Source: Nonomuraea sp. MG754425
GTDB lineage: Bacteria; Actinomycetota; Actinomycetes; Streptosporangiales; Streptosporangiaceae
Length of the DNA stretch: 41,938 nucleotides
Direction: 5' to 3'
NCBI RefSeq assembly: GCF_021699195.1
Contig: NZ_SSXE01000075.1
Span: forward strand, 1 to 41,938
Shown: piece after piece, positions 7,401 through 16,039 of the stretch
Numbering within the stretch: position 1 is the stretch's first letter
Layout of the letters: the number at the start of each line of letters is the position of its first letter
Position numbers and translations under genes: made by a program
The notes under the pieces: model-generated
The model's input: only the letters and a program-made list of their open reading frames with translations
The model's database searches: none
Told to the model about the DNA's origin: nothing

Positions 7401-9938
7401 TCAGTAGTAAGGTCGGTCGCCTGCGCCGAAGCAGACGAATCCCAGCTCACCCGTCTTGGCCGCCGCGCTCGCCAGCGCCGCGTCCGGCGGTTGCCCGGCC
7501 GCCAGCAGTTCGTGGAAGACGCTCATCAGCGCCCGCGCCGATTCGTCCCGCACCGGCACCATCCCCGCCACCACGGCCGCCGCCCCCTTGGCCAGGAACG
7601 TCCCGGGCAGCCCCAGCGGCGTGCCCTCCATCGGGGTGCGCGACATCCCGGAGTTGCAGGCCGACAACACCACGAGCCCGGCCGAACGCGGCGCCTCCAG
7701 CAGGTCGTAGGCCATCACCGGCCCGTCCTCCATCGTGATCCCCGACACCAGCGGGCTACGGGCGTGGAACACCCCGTGCGCGGCCAGGTGCACGATGTCG
7801 GCCGTGCCCAGCGCGTCGAGCACCGCCTGGACGCGTCCGGGCACCTCCCGCGCGCCGGGATGGCAGGCCAGCACGTGCGCCACCTCCGCGTGCGCGTGCA
7901 CCAGGCCGGGCCCGGCCGCCGCCACCACGTTCGGCCGGACGCCGGAGCACGGGCCGGGGGTGGTGCGCGCCCGCAGCCAGGCCGCCGCCCCGGCCGCCAC
8001 GCTGACCGGACGTTCGCGCAGGCACGGCAGCGCGCCCCACGGCAGCGTGTGCAGCGCCCCCACCGGCGCCGCCACCAGCGGACGGTCCGACAACTCGGCC
8101 GCCAAGGGGCGCAGCACCAGCCGTTCGAGCTCGGTGGCGGCGGCCTCGACGTCGTCGCCACGGCGGCGCAGCGCGTACCGCAGGCGCATGATGGCGTCCT
8201 TGACCTGGCGCAGGCCGCCCAGCCGGCGCACCAGCAGGCCGTCCTCGCGCAGCAGCACGGCCAGCAGCGTGTCCCGGTCGGCCACGTACTCGACCAGGAC
8301 CTGCCGGCCCAGCTCGGCGCGTACGCGGTCGGGGTCCACCAGGGCGCACGCGTGCGCGGGGGCCGCCACGGCCCGCCACCGCTCCGCCCACTCGAACACC
8401 ACTCCGGGGTCGCCGTCGCGCACCGCCAGCTCCAGCCCGAACGCCGCCAGCCGCTCCCCGGCCCTGGCCGCGTGGGCCCGCAGCGCCGGGTCCTCGAACG
8501 CCTCGACCCGCCCGCTCACCTCCGCCAGCCCGTCGCGCACGGCCCGGAAGGCCCCCGTGACGTCCTCCTGCAACGCCGCCTGCAGGGCCAGCGCGTGCTG
8601 ACGCACCGGCACCGGGATCTGCGACGCCTGCGCGAGCTGCCTGACCTGCGGCTCGGAGGCCAGCGAGGTGAGCCGGATGCCGGCGGGCATCCACCGCTCG
8701 CGCCGCTCGGCGTGCCGGGTGAGCCTGGCCAGTTGCGCCGAGGCGGTCGGGTGGTCGTCCACGGCCAGCGCCGCCTCGGCCGCCGCCAGCCGCAGCGCCG
8801 CCGCCCCCGCCCGGTGGGCGGAGCCGTCCTCCAGCTTGTCAGCGCACGTGATCAGCTCGGCGACCAGCCCGGACGTGACGGGCTCCAGCGCCAGCCGCGA
8901 GCGCAGGACCACCTCCGTGGCCAGCGGCAGCCACGACGCCCGGTCCTGGGCGGCCAGCTCGGCCGCCGCCTGCTCGGCCACCTGCCTGGCCCGGTGCGGA
9001 TCCCCGGTCAGCAGCTCCACCTGGGCCAGCTTCAGCCGCGCCTCGGCCAGCGCCGTGTGCGAGTCGGACGCCTCCAGGTCGGGCACGGCCAGCCGCAACA
9101 TCGTCCCGGCCTCGCCGGGCAGGTGCGCGGCCAGCAGCGCGCCGGCGAAGTCGGCCCGCATCGCGGCCATCCGCTCGGGGAAGCCGAGCAGGGTGCCCTC
9201 GGCCTCGCGGTAGTGCCGGAACGCCCCGGCGACGTCCCCCCGGCGTACCGCGAGGAAGGGCAGGTTGGCGGCGGACAGGCGGGCCAGGTGCCACAGCCCG
9301 GTGTGCTGGGAGATCTGCAGGCACGCGGTGAGGTCGCGCATGGCCGCGTCCCAGTCGCCCCGGTAGGAGTGGACGAGACCGCGGTTGAGCAGCCCGCCGG
9401 CCAGGAAGCGGCGGTCGTCGATGCTGCCCGGCGCGCCCACGAGGGCGAGCACGGCGCGGTCGCAGGAGGCCACCGCCTCCTGGTGGCGGCCGAGGTGGGC
9501 CAGGGCGACCGCGCGCTGGGTGTCGAGCTTGGCGCGGTCGAGCGGGGCCAGGTACGCCCAGGCCAGCGCGGCCACGCGGAGCGCCTGTAGCGGGTGGCCG
9601 CGTTCGGTGCGTACGGTGACGAGGGAGAGCCGCACCTGCGCGACCCGTTCCGGAGGGGCGCCGGGCACGCAGAGCGCCTGGCGGAGGTGCTGCTCGGCGA
9701 CTTCGAGGTCACCCAGCTCGCGGCAGGCCAGCGCCATCGTCCGCAGCGCGATGACCTCCGCCTCCACCCCGCCGGTACGCCGCGCCGACTCGATGATCAT
9801 GCGGCCCGCGCGCATGGCCTGGGCCGGATCGACCAGGGCCCGGATCAGCGCGGCCTCGGCCGCCCGCACGAGCGGATCGAGGTCACCGGGCGGCGCAGGA
9901 CGGCCGGGAGCGGGACACGGCTCTCCCGGCCGGATCAT
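7401..9938 (-). CDS. TPR-CHAT protein (caspase-like protease domain)
   Basis: An 845-residue protein. The first about 500 residues are alpha-helical TPR-like repeats, with recurring Ala/Leu-rich helix pairs such as RQALCVPGAPPERVAQVRLS. The C-terminal about 260 residues are a CHAT domain with catalytic His in VHLAAHGVF (H721) and catalytic Cys in VVLSACNSG (C761), both intact. The family is the caspase/separase clan; known members cleave partner proteins after activation, for example in gasdermin or Craspase systems. There is no signal peptide or membrane segment. It is last in a minus-strand cassette after the S8 peptidase, the sigma factor and a small beta-rich protein, 7 bases after the latter's stop. 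Likely role (inference): an effector protease whose TPR part senses a partner. Substrate unknown. Confidence 0.85.
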   Translation of the reverse strand: MIRPGEPCPAPGRPAPPGDLDPLVRAAEAALIRALVDPAQAMRAGRMIIESARRTGGVEAEVIALRTMALACRELGDLEVAEQHLRQALCVPGAPPERVAQVRLSLVTVRTERGHPLQALRVAALAWAYLAPLDRAKLDTQRAVALAHLGRHQEAVASCDRAVLALVGAPGSIDDRRFLAGGLLNRGLVHSYRGDWDAAMRDLTACLQISQHTGLWHLARLSAANLPFLAVRRGDVAGAFRHYREAEGTLLGFPERMAAMRADFAGALLAAHLPGEAGTMLRLAVPDLEASDSHTALAEARLKLAQVELLTGDPHRARQVAEQAAAELAAQDRASWLPLATEVVLRSRLALEPVTSGLVAELITCADKLEDGSAHRAGAAALRLAAAEAALAVDDHPTASAQLARLTRHAERRERWMPAGIRLTSLASEPQVRQLAQASQIPVPVRQHALALQAALQEDVTGAFRAVRDGLAEVSGRVEAFEDPALRAHAARAGERLAAFGLELAVRDGDPGVVFEWAERWRAVAAPAHACALVDPDRVRAELGRQVLVEYVADRDTLLAVLLREDGLLVRRLGGLRQVKDAIMRLRYALRRRGDDVEAAATELERLVLRPLAAELSDRPLVAAPVGALHTLPWGALPCLRERPVSVAAGAAAWLRARTTPGPCSGVRPNVVAAAGPGLVHAHAEVAHVLACHPGAREVPGRVQAVLDALGTADIVHLAAHGVFHARSPLVSGITMEDGPVMAYDLLEAPRSAGLVVLSACNSGMSRTPMEGTPLGLPGTFLAKGAAAVVAGMVPVRDESARALMSVFHELLAAGQPPDAALASAAAKTGELGFVCFGAGDRPYY

Positions 9939-9945
9939 GGGCGGG

Positions 9946-10389
9946 TCAAGGGCGGATGCGCACCCAGGTCGTCTGGATGGGCGCGTGACCGGGCCGGTGG
10001 CACACCACGCTGAGCCAGCCGGGCGGCAGGCCGGTGGCCAGGAAGTGGCCGGTGTGGGTGATGCGCCTGGTCAGCGTCATGTGCGGGGATCGCACGTCGA
10101 CGAGCGCGCCCTCTCCCGGATAGGGGGAGACGTGGCCCGCGACGTCGATGAGCCCGTCGCCCTCCGTCACCTCCAGGTCGAAGGTGAGCCCGGCCGTGAT
10201 GAAGCGGACCAGATGGGAGCTGTCGTCGTCGCGCACGCTCCGGATCGTGGCGGCCTCGTGGGCGGCGGTCACCGCTTGGGGGATCCGCAGCCGGTAGGCG
10301 TCACGCGCGGCGGCGGACACCTGACCGGGGATCGGATCGTTCCCGGAGGCCAGCCGGAGGGCCGCCAGGAAGTACTCGTCGTTGATCAT
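9946..10389 (-). CDS. Small beta-rich protein of the sigma-CHAT cassette, unknown function
   Basis: A 147-residue protein I do not recognise as a named family. Residues 1-50 are helical (YFLAALRLASG). Residues 60-147 alternate short strands, with hydrophobic patterns such as VRFITAGLTFDLEV and TGHFLATGLPPGWLSVVC, suggesting a beta-sandwich like carboxypeptidase-regulatory or Ig-like domains. There is no export signal. The ATG start overlaps the sigma factor's stop by 4 bases (ATGA), so the two are translationally coupled, which suggests equimolar production or direct interaction. An anti-sigma or adaptor role between sigma and CHAT is a guess. The start is fixed by the overlap. Confidence 0.75.
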   Translation of the reverse strand: MINDEYFLAALRLASGNDPIPGQVSAAARDAYRLRIPQAVTAAHEAATIRSVRDDDSSHLVRFITAGLTFDLEVTEGDGLIDVAGHVSPYPGEGALVDVRSPHMTLTRRITHTGHFLATGLPPGWLSVVCHRPGHAPIQTTWVRIRP

Positions 10390-10913
10390 TGCGCTGTCTC
10401 CTGTAGCGAGATCAGAGTGCGCAGTTTCTCCAGGCAGCGGGCCTTGGTCGGCCCGACGCTGCCCGTGGGCATGCCCAGCCGCGACGCCACCTGCTGGTTG
10501 CCGAGGTCGATCGCGACCAGTTGGAGCAGTGAGCGGCACGGCTCGTGCAGGGTGGAGACGGTCTTCCAGAGCAGGTGCCGGTCGTCGGCCTCCAGGACGG
10601 CCGCCGCCGGGTCGGGCTCGTAGATCGGCTCGGCGGAGGAGATCACCGGCAGGTCCTTGCGGCGGAGCAGGAGCGCCTCGCGACGTACGGTCGTCACGAG
10701 CCAATTGCCGATCCCCGCGGGTTCCCTGATGTTCCGGAGGTTCTGCAGCAGGCGCAGCCAGGTGCCCTGGACCGCGTCGGACGCGTCCGCGGGGCTCAGG
10801 CCGCACGCGCGGGCCACCGCCCACATGCGCGGCCCGAAGCTCGATTCGAGCTCGTCCCAGGCGGACCGGTCGCCGTCGGCCGCGGCGGCGAGTAGCTGCG
10901 CCGGATCGCGCAT
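10386..10913 (-). CDS. ECF-like RNA polymerase sigma factor
   Basis: A 175-residue sigma-70-family protein. Region 2 lies at about residues 20-80 (WDELESSFGPRMWAVAR ... DAVQGTWLRLLQNL) and region 4 at about 125-168, with the helix-turn-helix NQQVASRLGMPTGSVGPT. No region 1, 3 or obvious anti-sigma module is fused. It would direct RNA polymerase to a small regulon, possibly this cassette itself. The ATG at 10913 has a strong ribosome site AAAGGAGG about 6 bases upstream. It sits 71 bases downstream of the S8 peptidase gene and overlaps the next gene by 4 bases. Confidence 0.88.
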   Translation of the reverse strand: MRDPAQLLAAAADGDRSAWDELESSFGPRMWAVARACGLSPADASDAVQGTWLRLLQNLRNIREPAGIGNWLVTTVRREALLLRRKDLPVISSAEPIYEPDPAAAVLEADDRHLLWKTVSTLHEPCRSLLQLVAIDLGNQQVASRLGMPTGSVGPTKARCLEKLRTLISLQETAQ

Positions 10914-10984
10914 ACGGCCTCCTTTCGTCCGGCACGGGGGGAGATCATTCCTCCTCGTGATTGACCGGGGACTGAGCGTAAACT

Positions 10985-11998
10985 CTACAGACTCGCCGGG
11001 AAGAGAACTCCCAGATCCGTAATTTGCGGGGTCTCCTCGGAGTCGAGGAGATTCCTGATCCACTCCTTGACCGGCTCGTGCCTGGCCGCGTCGGCGATGG
11101 CACCGCTCACCAGCGCCGTGGCGAACGACGTGCCGCTCCACGCGGCGTACCCGCCGTACTCGCCGGTGTCGAGGTAACTGCTGGTCAGCCAGTCGCCGCG
11201 GGCGCAGGCGTCGACCCAGGTGCCGTAGCCGGAGTAGGGGGCCCTGAGCTGCTGGGTGGCGTCCACCGCCGCCACGCCCACCACGAACGGCAGCGCGGCC
11301 GGCCAGAACGGCCGGTCGGACCCGGTGTTGCCGGCGCAGGCCACCGTCACCGTGTCGGTCAGCGCGCCGATGGCGTCCGACAGCAGGGGCGGCGGCCGGT
11401 CGTCGAAGGTGTGGCCGCCGAAGGACAGGTTGAGCACCTGCGGGGGCCGCTCCCGCAGGCGGTGCAGGACACGCGCGACCGCGGCCTCGTCGGTGAGGCC
11501 GTCGCCGTCGAGCACTCGGTGCACGCGCAGCCGTACGCCGGGCGCCCGGCGGGTCAGCAGGCCCGCGATGAACGTGCCGTGCCCCGCCTGCTCGCCCTCG
11601 ACGGCGTCGGCCTCCCCGGGGCCGACCTGGGCGTACCAGTCGCTGCCCGACCACCACGGATGCTTGGCGACGCCGGTGTCGAGCAGGCCCACCTCCACGT
11701 CCGAACGCGACCGGCCCGGCCGGTAGTGGACGGGCGGCGCGGGGAAGGGCCTGGACGCGGGACCGCCGAAGAACAGGGGCTGCCCGCGCAGCACGTGGTT
11801 GGGCGAGGCCCGCAGCCCCTGTTCGCGCAGGTCGACGGTGAGCTCGCAGGGGTCGACACCGGAGGCCAGATGGACGACGCAGACCCCGTCGGCCTCCGAG
11901 ACCGCCTGTGTCCAGCGCGACGCGGCGGAGAGCGCGGCCCGGTCGGTCAGTAGCTGACCTGGCCGGATGAACGCCTCGCCGGCAGATTGCAGTTCCAT
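10985..11998 (-). CDS. S8 family (subtilisin-like) serine peptidase, apparently intracellular
   Basis: A 337-residue subtilase with an intact triad: Asp107 in VGLLDTGV, His140 in GHGTFIAGL and Ser291 in WSGTSFATALVSG, with the oxyanion Asn in CAGNTG (N224). Residues 1-100 form an extra domain (DGVCVVHLASGVDPCELTV) resembling a propeptide or N-terminal regulator. No signal peptide or transmembrane tail is present, unlike mycosins. ATG 11998 is preferred over an upstream in-frame start because of AGGAAA about 12 bases before it and the absence of conserved sequence upstream. It is first in the cassette with sigma, beta-rich protein and CHAT. Pairing two protease types with a dedicated sigma factor suggests a proteolytic switch; that is inference. 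Confidence 0.85.
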   Translation of the reverse strand: MELQSAGEAFIRPGQLLTDRAALSAASRWTQAVSEADGVCVVHLASGVDPCELTVDLREQGLRASPNHVLRGQPLFFGGPASRPFPAPPVHYRPGRSRSDVEVGLLDTGVAKHPWWSGSDWYAQVGPGEADAVEGEQAGHGTFIAGLLTRRAPGVRLRVHRVLDGDGLTDEAAVARVLHRLRERPPQVLNLSFGGHTFDDRPPPLLSDAIGALTDTVTVACAGNTGSDRPFWPAALPFVVGVAAVDATQQLRAPYSGYGTWVDACARGDWLTSSYLDTGEYGGYAAWSGTSFATALVSGAIADAARHEPVKEWIRNLLDSEETPQITDLGVLFPASL

Positions 11999-12163
11999 GG
12001 GCGGGTATGTTTCCTGGGTGGGACGACTGTCACACGCCACTTGCGCACCAACTTGGTATGGCCCCCCACTGGTGCCGGATGGCGACCGACGGTAGTCTCT
12101 CCCTAGTCACTTGTGATCATCCCGGGACGAGGCCGTTGGGGAAGGCGCACCTCGTACCGAAAC

Positions 12164-12170
12164 GGGAGGT
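12164..12170 (+). promoter_or_regulatory. Ribosome binding site deciding the DUF3145 start
   Basis: GGGAGGT lies 3 bases before the GTG at 12174. It is one of the few plus-strand genes here with a clear Shine-Dalgarno sequence and fixes a GTG start. Confidence 0.5.
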
Positions 12171-12173
12171 CCG

Positions 12174-12668
12174 GTGTCTGCTCGTGGCGTCCTTTACGTC
12201 CACTCGGCTCAGCCCGCGCTGTGCCCTCATATTGAATGGGCAGTCGCGGGTGTCCTTGGCGTGCCCGTAGACCTGACGTGGACTCCGCAGCCTGCCGCGC
12301 CGAACGTCGTGCGCGCGCAGGCGGAGTGGGAGGGCCGCGCGGGCATCGCGGCGGCCATCGCCTCCTCCCTCATGGGCTGGCAGCGCCTCAGGTTCGAGAT
12401 CACCGAGGACGCCTCGCCGGGTGTGGACGGCTCACGACATGCCTACACGCCGACACTCGGCGCCTACACGGCGGTCATCGGCGCCGCCGGCGACATCATG
12501 ATCCCCGAGGACCGGCTGCGCGCGGCGATGATGACGGCCGCCCAGGGGCGATGCGTGCTTGAGGACGAACTGGACAAGCTGCTCGGCAGACCGTGGGACG
12601 AGGAACTGGAACCCTTCCGGTACGCCGGCGACGGCGCCCCGGTGAGGTGGCTGCACGCCGCCGTCTGA
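12174..12668 (+). CDS. DUF3145 family protein
   Basis: A 164-residue soluble protein matching the actinobacterial DUF3145 family (opening RGVLYVHSAQPALCPHIEW; C-terminal GAPVRWLHAAV). The function is unknown. The family is found beside the fatty-acid synthase II cluster in other actinomycetes, as here, where it converges with accD6. No catalytic motif, signal peptide or membrane helix is visible. The GTG start is supported by GGGAGGT just upstream. The conserved linkage makes a role connected with fatty-acid synthesis or membrane lipids plausible but unproven. Confidence 0.83.
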   Translation: MSARGVLYVHSAQPALCPHIEWAVAGVLGVPVDLTWTPQPAAPNVVRAQAEWEGRAGIAAAIASSLMGWQRLRFEITEDASPGVDGSRHAYTPTLGAYTAVIGAAGDIMIPEDRLRAAMMTAAQGRCVLEDELDKLLGRPWDEELEPFRYAGDGAPVRWLHAAV

Positions 12669-12981
12669 CGAACGCCTCCCGGAACCGGAAAAGCGGCGTA
12701 AATCTTGAAGGCTGAGAGAGCGGACCCATCCGCGGCCATGACCGCCTGCGCGAACCGCTGACCGGCCACGACTCCCGGCCGACGGGTCCTGCACGGGCTC
12801 GGTGGCCGGGCAGGTGGCCGGGGGTGCGGTCGGCCCCCGTCGTGGCCGGGGCGCGCCGGGCAGTCCCGGCCCAGGGCGGACGCCCACCAGGCCCCTGGCG
12901 GTTGCGGGGAGATGACACGTGTGGGCGGGAACGCCGCAGGGCCCGGCCTCGGGGAGGCGCGGGCCCTGCGGTGAGAGATCG
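12669..12981. other. Convergent intergenic region between DUF3145 and accD6
   Basis: No convincing gene is present in these 313 bases. Short open frames lack family features. The only clear structure is the strong hairpin at 12934-12971. Confidence 0.7.
12934..12971 (-). terminator. Strong hairpin terminator of the fab cluster
   Basis: CCGCAGGGCCC (12934-12944) pairs perfectly with GGGCCCTGCGG (12961-12971). An inner stem GCCTC/GAGGC surrounds a GGG loop. It lies 10 bases beyond the accD6 stop. There is no U-tract, as is common for actinobacterial hairpin terminators. Confidence 0.75.
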
Positions 12982-14406
12982 TTACAGCGGGATGTTGCCG
13001 TGGGCGCCCCTGGCCGGGGTGGCCTGGGCGAGGACCTTGGCGATGGCGCCGCGGGTCTCCTCGGGCTTGATCACCTCGTCGATGACCCCCAGCTCCTGTG
13101 CCCTGGTGAGCCCGCCGGCGAGCTTCTCGTGCTCCTCGGCCAGGCGCTGCTCCAGCTCGGCCCGCTCCTCCTCGGGGGCCGCGGCCAGTTCGCGCCGCTT
13201 GAGGATGCGCACCGCGGCGACCGGGCCCATGACCGCAATCTCGGTGGTCGGCCAGGCGAAGACCTTGGTCGCGCCGAGCGCGCGGGAGTTCATCGCGATG
13301 TACGCCCCGCCGTACGCCTTGCGCGTGACCAGCGTGACCCGCGGCACCGACGCCTCGGCGAAGGCGTGCAGCAGCTTGGCGCCGCGCCGGACCACGCCGT
13401 CGTGCTCCTGCCCGACGCCCGGCAGGTAACCGGGAACGTCCACGAGGACAACCAGCGGCACGCCGAAGGCGTCACACATACGTACGAAGCGGGCGGCTTT
13501 CTCGGCGGACGTGGCGTCGAGGCAGCCGCCGAGCCGCATCGGGTTGTTGGCGATCACACCGACCGTCCGGCCGCCGAGGCGGCCCAGCGACGTGACGACG
13601 TTGGGCGCCCACTTGGGGTGCAGCTCGATGCCGGGCTCGTCGAGCAGGCCGTTGACCAGCGGCTTGACGTCGTACGCCCGGCGGGCGGAGTCGGGCAGCA
13701 GGGTGGAGAAGTCCACCTCGCCGACCGCGCTCGTGCGCACCCGGCCCTGGTGGCCGAGGAGCGTGGCGAGCTGGCGCGCCTTGACGTACGCGTCGGTCTC
13801 GGACTTGGTCACGACGTGCACGACGCCGCTGCGCTTGCTGTGCGGCTCGGGGCCGCCCAGGGCCGCGCTGTCGACGTTCTCGCCGGTGACGCTGCGCACG
13901 ACGTCGGGGCCGGTGACGAAGATGCGGCCGGAGTCGGCCAGGATGACGAGGTCGGTGAGCGCGGGACCGTAGGCGGCTCCGCCGGCGGCCGGGCCGACCA
14001 CGACGGAGATCTGCGGCACGACACCGGACGCCTTGGTCATCGCGGCGAAGACCCGGCCGACGGCGTGCAGCGACTCGACGCCTTCGGCGAGTCGCGCACC
14101 ACCGGAGTGCCAGATCCCGATGATCGGCACCCGCTCACGGACGGCCACGTCGTAGGCGTGCACGATGTGCTCGCAACCCTCGCTGCCCATGGCGCCGCCC
14201 TGGAAGCGGGCGTCGCTGCAGAAGGCGGCGACGGGCACACCCTCGACGCGACCCATGGCGGCCAGCACGCCGCTCTTGTCCTGCGGCGTGATCAGCCGCA
14301 GCGAGCCCTCGTCGAGCAGCGCCGTCAGGCGGACGATGGGGTCGCGGGGATCCGCGGGCTCCTGATCGGAACCCTCGCTCACCACCCGGTTGTCGAGCAC
14401 GGTCAT
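12982..14406 (-). CDS. accD6: Acyl-CoA carboxylase beta (carboxyltransferase) subunit, AccD6-like
   Basis: A 474-residue carboxyltransferase subunit of biotin-dependent acetyl/propionyl-CoA carboxylase. Both crotonase-like halves are present. The N-terminal one has WHSGGARLAEGVESL and GPAAGGAAYGPALTD, with the Gly-rich acyl-CoA oxyanion hole. The C-terminal one has VDVPGYLPGVGQEHDG and the biotin-site KAYGGAYIAMNS. It would make malonyl-CoA for the adjacent FabD. The position directly after the beta-ketoacyl synthase parallels kasB-accD6 of mycobacteria, hence the symbol; a propionyl-CoA role is possible. The biotin carboxylase/BCCP partner is not in this window. The ATG directly abuts the fabF stop. 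Confidence 0.88.
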   Translation of the reverse strand: MTVLDNRVVSEGSDQEPADPRDPIVRLTALLDEGSLRLITPQDKSGVLAAMGRVEGVPVAAFCSDARFQGGAMGSEGCEHIVHAYDVAVRERVPIIGIWHSGGARLAEGVESLHAVGRVFAAMTKASGVVPQISVVVGPAAGGAAYGPALTDLVILADSGRIFVTGPDVVRSVTGENVDSAALGGPEPHSKRSGVVHVVTKSETDAYVKARQLATLLGHQGRVRTSAVGEVDFSTLLPDSARRAYDVKPLVNGLLDEPGIELHPKWAPNVVTSLGRLGGRTVGVIANNPMRLGGCLDATSAEKAARFVRMCDAFGVPLVVLVDVPGYLPGVGQEHDGVVRRGAKLLHAFAEASVPRVTLVTRKAYGGAYIAMNSRALGATKVFAWPTTEIAVMGPVAAVRILKRRELAAAPEEERAELEQRLAEEHEKLAGGLTRAQELGVIDEVIKPEETRGAIAKVLAQATPARGAHGNIPL

Positions 14407-15639
14407 TTAAGCCCCCTTAAACACGACGGTCACGTTGTGACCGCCGAACCCGAACGAGTTGTTGACCGCGGCGATGTCGCCTTCCGGCAGCTCGCGGTTC
14501 GCCCCGTGGACGATATCCACGTCGATGCCGTCGTCGAGGTTGTCGAGGTTGATGGTGCGAGGGACGATCCGGTCCTGCAGCGCCTTGATCGTGAAGACGG
14601 ACTCGATGCCGCCGGCGCCGCCGAGCAGGTGCCCGGTCATGGACTTGGTCGACGTCACCAGCGGGTGGCTGCCGATGGCCTTGGCCACGGCCTGCACCTC
14701 GCCGACGTCGCCCGCGGGGGTGGAGGTGGCGTGCGCGTTGACGTGCTTGATGTCGAGCCCGCTGACGTCGGCGTCGTTGAGCGCCTGCGTCATCGCCATG
14801 ATGATGCCCCGGCCCTCGGGCTCGGGCTGGGTGATGTGGTGCGCGTCGGCGGAGTAGCCGACGCCCGCGCAGTAGGCGTAGATCCGCGCGCCGCGCGCCT
14901 TGGCGTGCTCCTCGGACTCCAGCACGATGATGCCGGCGCCCTCGCCGAGCACGAACCCGTCGCGGTCGCGGTCCCACGGGCGGGAGGCGGCCTGCGGGTC
15001 GTCGTTGCGCTGGGACATGGCCCGCGCGGCGGCGAAGGCGGCGATGTTGAGGCCGTGGATGGCGGCCTCGGTGCCGCCGGCGACCACCACGTCGGCGCGG
15101 CCGACCCTGATCATGTCCATCGCGTGGCCGATGGCCTCGGCGCCGGACGCGCACGCCGACACCGTGGCGTGCACGCCCGCCTGCGCCTTCAGATCGAGGC
15201 CGATCCAGGCGGCGGGCCCGTTGGGCATGAGCATGGGCACGGTGAAGGGCGACAGCCGGTTCCAGCCGCGCTCCTTCCACGTGTCGTACGCGCTGAGCGT
15301 GGTCGTGATGCCGCCGATGCCGCTGGAGACCACCACGCCGAGCCGCTCGGGCGCCATCTCGGGAGCGCCCGCGTCCTGCCAGGCCTCCCTGGCGGCGACC
15401 AGGGCGAACTGCTCACTGCGGTCGAGGCGGCGGGACTCGGGCCGCGGCAGCACCTCGGTGGGGTCTACCGCGGCCGTCCCCGCGAACCTCACGGGGACGG
15501 AGTCGATCCAGTCCGTGTTGAGACTCTCGACACCCGACTGACCGGCGAGGAGCGCCGTCCAGGTCGAGGTGACGTCTCCACCGACGGGCGTCGTCGCGCC
15601 AAGCCCGGTGACGACGACACGTACCCGGTTCGCACTCAC
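14407..15639 (-). CDS. fabF: 3-oxoacyl-ACP synthase II
   Basis: A 410-residue elongating beta-ketoacyl-ACP synthase that condenses malonyl-ACP with acyl-ACP. The thiolase-fold active site is intact: Cys163 in VSACASGAEA, His303 in NAHATSTPAGD, Lys332 and His337 in TKSMTGHLLGG, and the gating FGFGG at 396-400. Length is typical. It follows acpP in the cluster and abuts accD6 with no spacer. It is the only FabF/KAS II here, whereas mycobacteria carry kasA and kasB in tandem. Confidence 0.95.
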   Translation of the reverse strand: MSANRVRVVVTGLGATTPVGGDVTSTWTALLAGQSGVESLNTDWIDSVPVRFAGTAAVDPTEVLPRPESRRLDRSEQFALVAAREAWQDAGAPEMAPERLGVVVSSGIGGITTTLSAYDTWKERGWNRLSPFTVPMLMPNGPAAWIGLDLKAQAGVHATVSACASGAEAIGHAMDMIRVGRADVVVAGGTEAAIHGLNIAAFAAARAMSQRNDDPQAASRPWDRDRDGFVLGEGAGIIVLESEEHAKARGARIYAYCAGVGYSADAHHITQPEPEGRGIIMAMTQALNDADVSGLDIKHVNAHATSTPAGDVGEVQAVAKAIGSHPLVTSTKSMTGHLLGGAGGIESVFTIKALQDRIVPRTINLDNLDDGIDVDIVHGANRELPEGDIAAVNNSFGFGGHNVTVVFKGA

Positions 15640-15689
15640 TATTCGCGCTCCTTACTGATCAGCGGGGTCAGGATTCTCCGTCGACGGGA

Positions 15690-15929
15690 CTAGCCCTGGA
15701 TGAAGGTGAGGACGTCCTTGACCGTCTTCAGGTTCTTGAGCTGGTCGTCGGGGATCTCGACGCCGAACTCGTCCTGGGCGGCCACGGCGATCTCGACCAT
15801 GGACAGGGAGTCGATGTCGAGGTCGTCGACGAAGCTCTTCTCGGCGGTGACCTCGGAGGCCGGAATACCGGTGATCTCGTTGATGATCTTGCCGAGGCCG
15901 TCGAGGATGTCCTGCTCGGTGGCAGCCAT
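15690..15929 (-). CDS. acpP: Acyl carrier protein
   Basis: A 79-residue acyl carrier protein with the 4'-phosphopantetheine attachment serine at Ser41 in DIDSLSMVEIA, and the acidic helix II (DEFGVEIPDD) that docks FAS enzymes. The ATG at 15929 has an AAAGGAG ribosome site about 10 bases upstream, consistent with high expression. It lies between fabH and fabF in the classic actinomycete order fabD-fabH-acpP-fabF, marking it as the primary-metabolism ACP rather than a polyketide carrier. Confidence 0.96.
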   Translation of the reverse strand: MAATEQDILDGLGKIINEITGIPASEVTAEKSFVDDLDIDSLSMVEIAVAAQDEFGVEIPDDQLKNLKTVKDVLTFIQG

Positions 15930-16039
15930 GTCGCTGGTTCTCCTTTGATTTTCTGGGTTCTGTGCGAACGGTGCCGCACAAGCTGATGCCTGCGGCGACT
16001 CCCCGTACGGGGCGCCGCCGCGGGCAGCGGTCTGGATGG

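Noticed and set aside
12919..15693. A 924-codon plus-strand frame across accD6 and fabF
   Set aside because: It lies opposite genes with intact catalytic motifs and has Gly/Arg/Val/His-biased composition typical of antisense reading.
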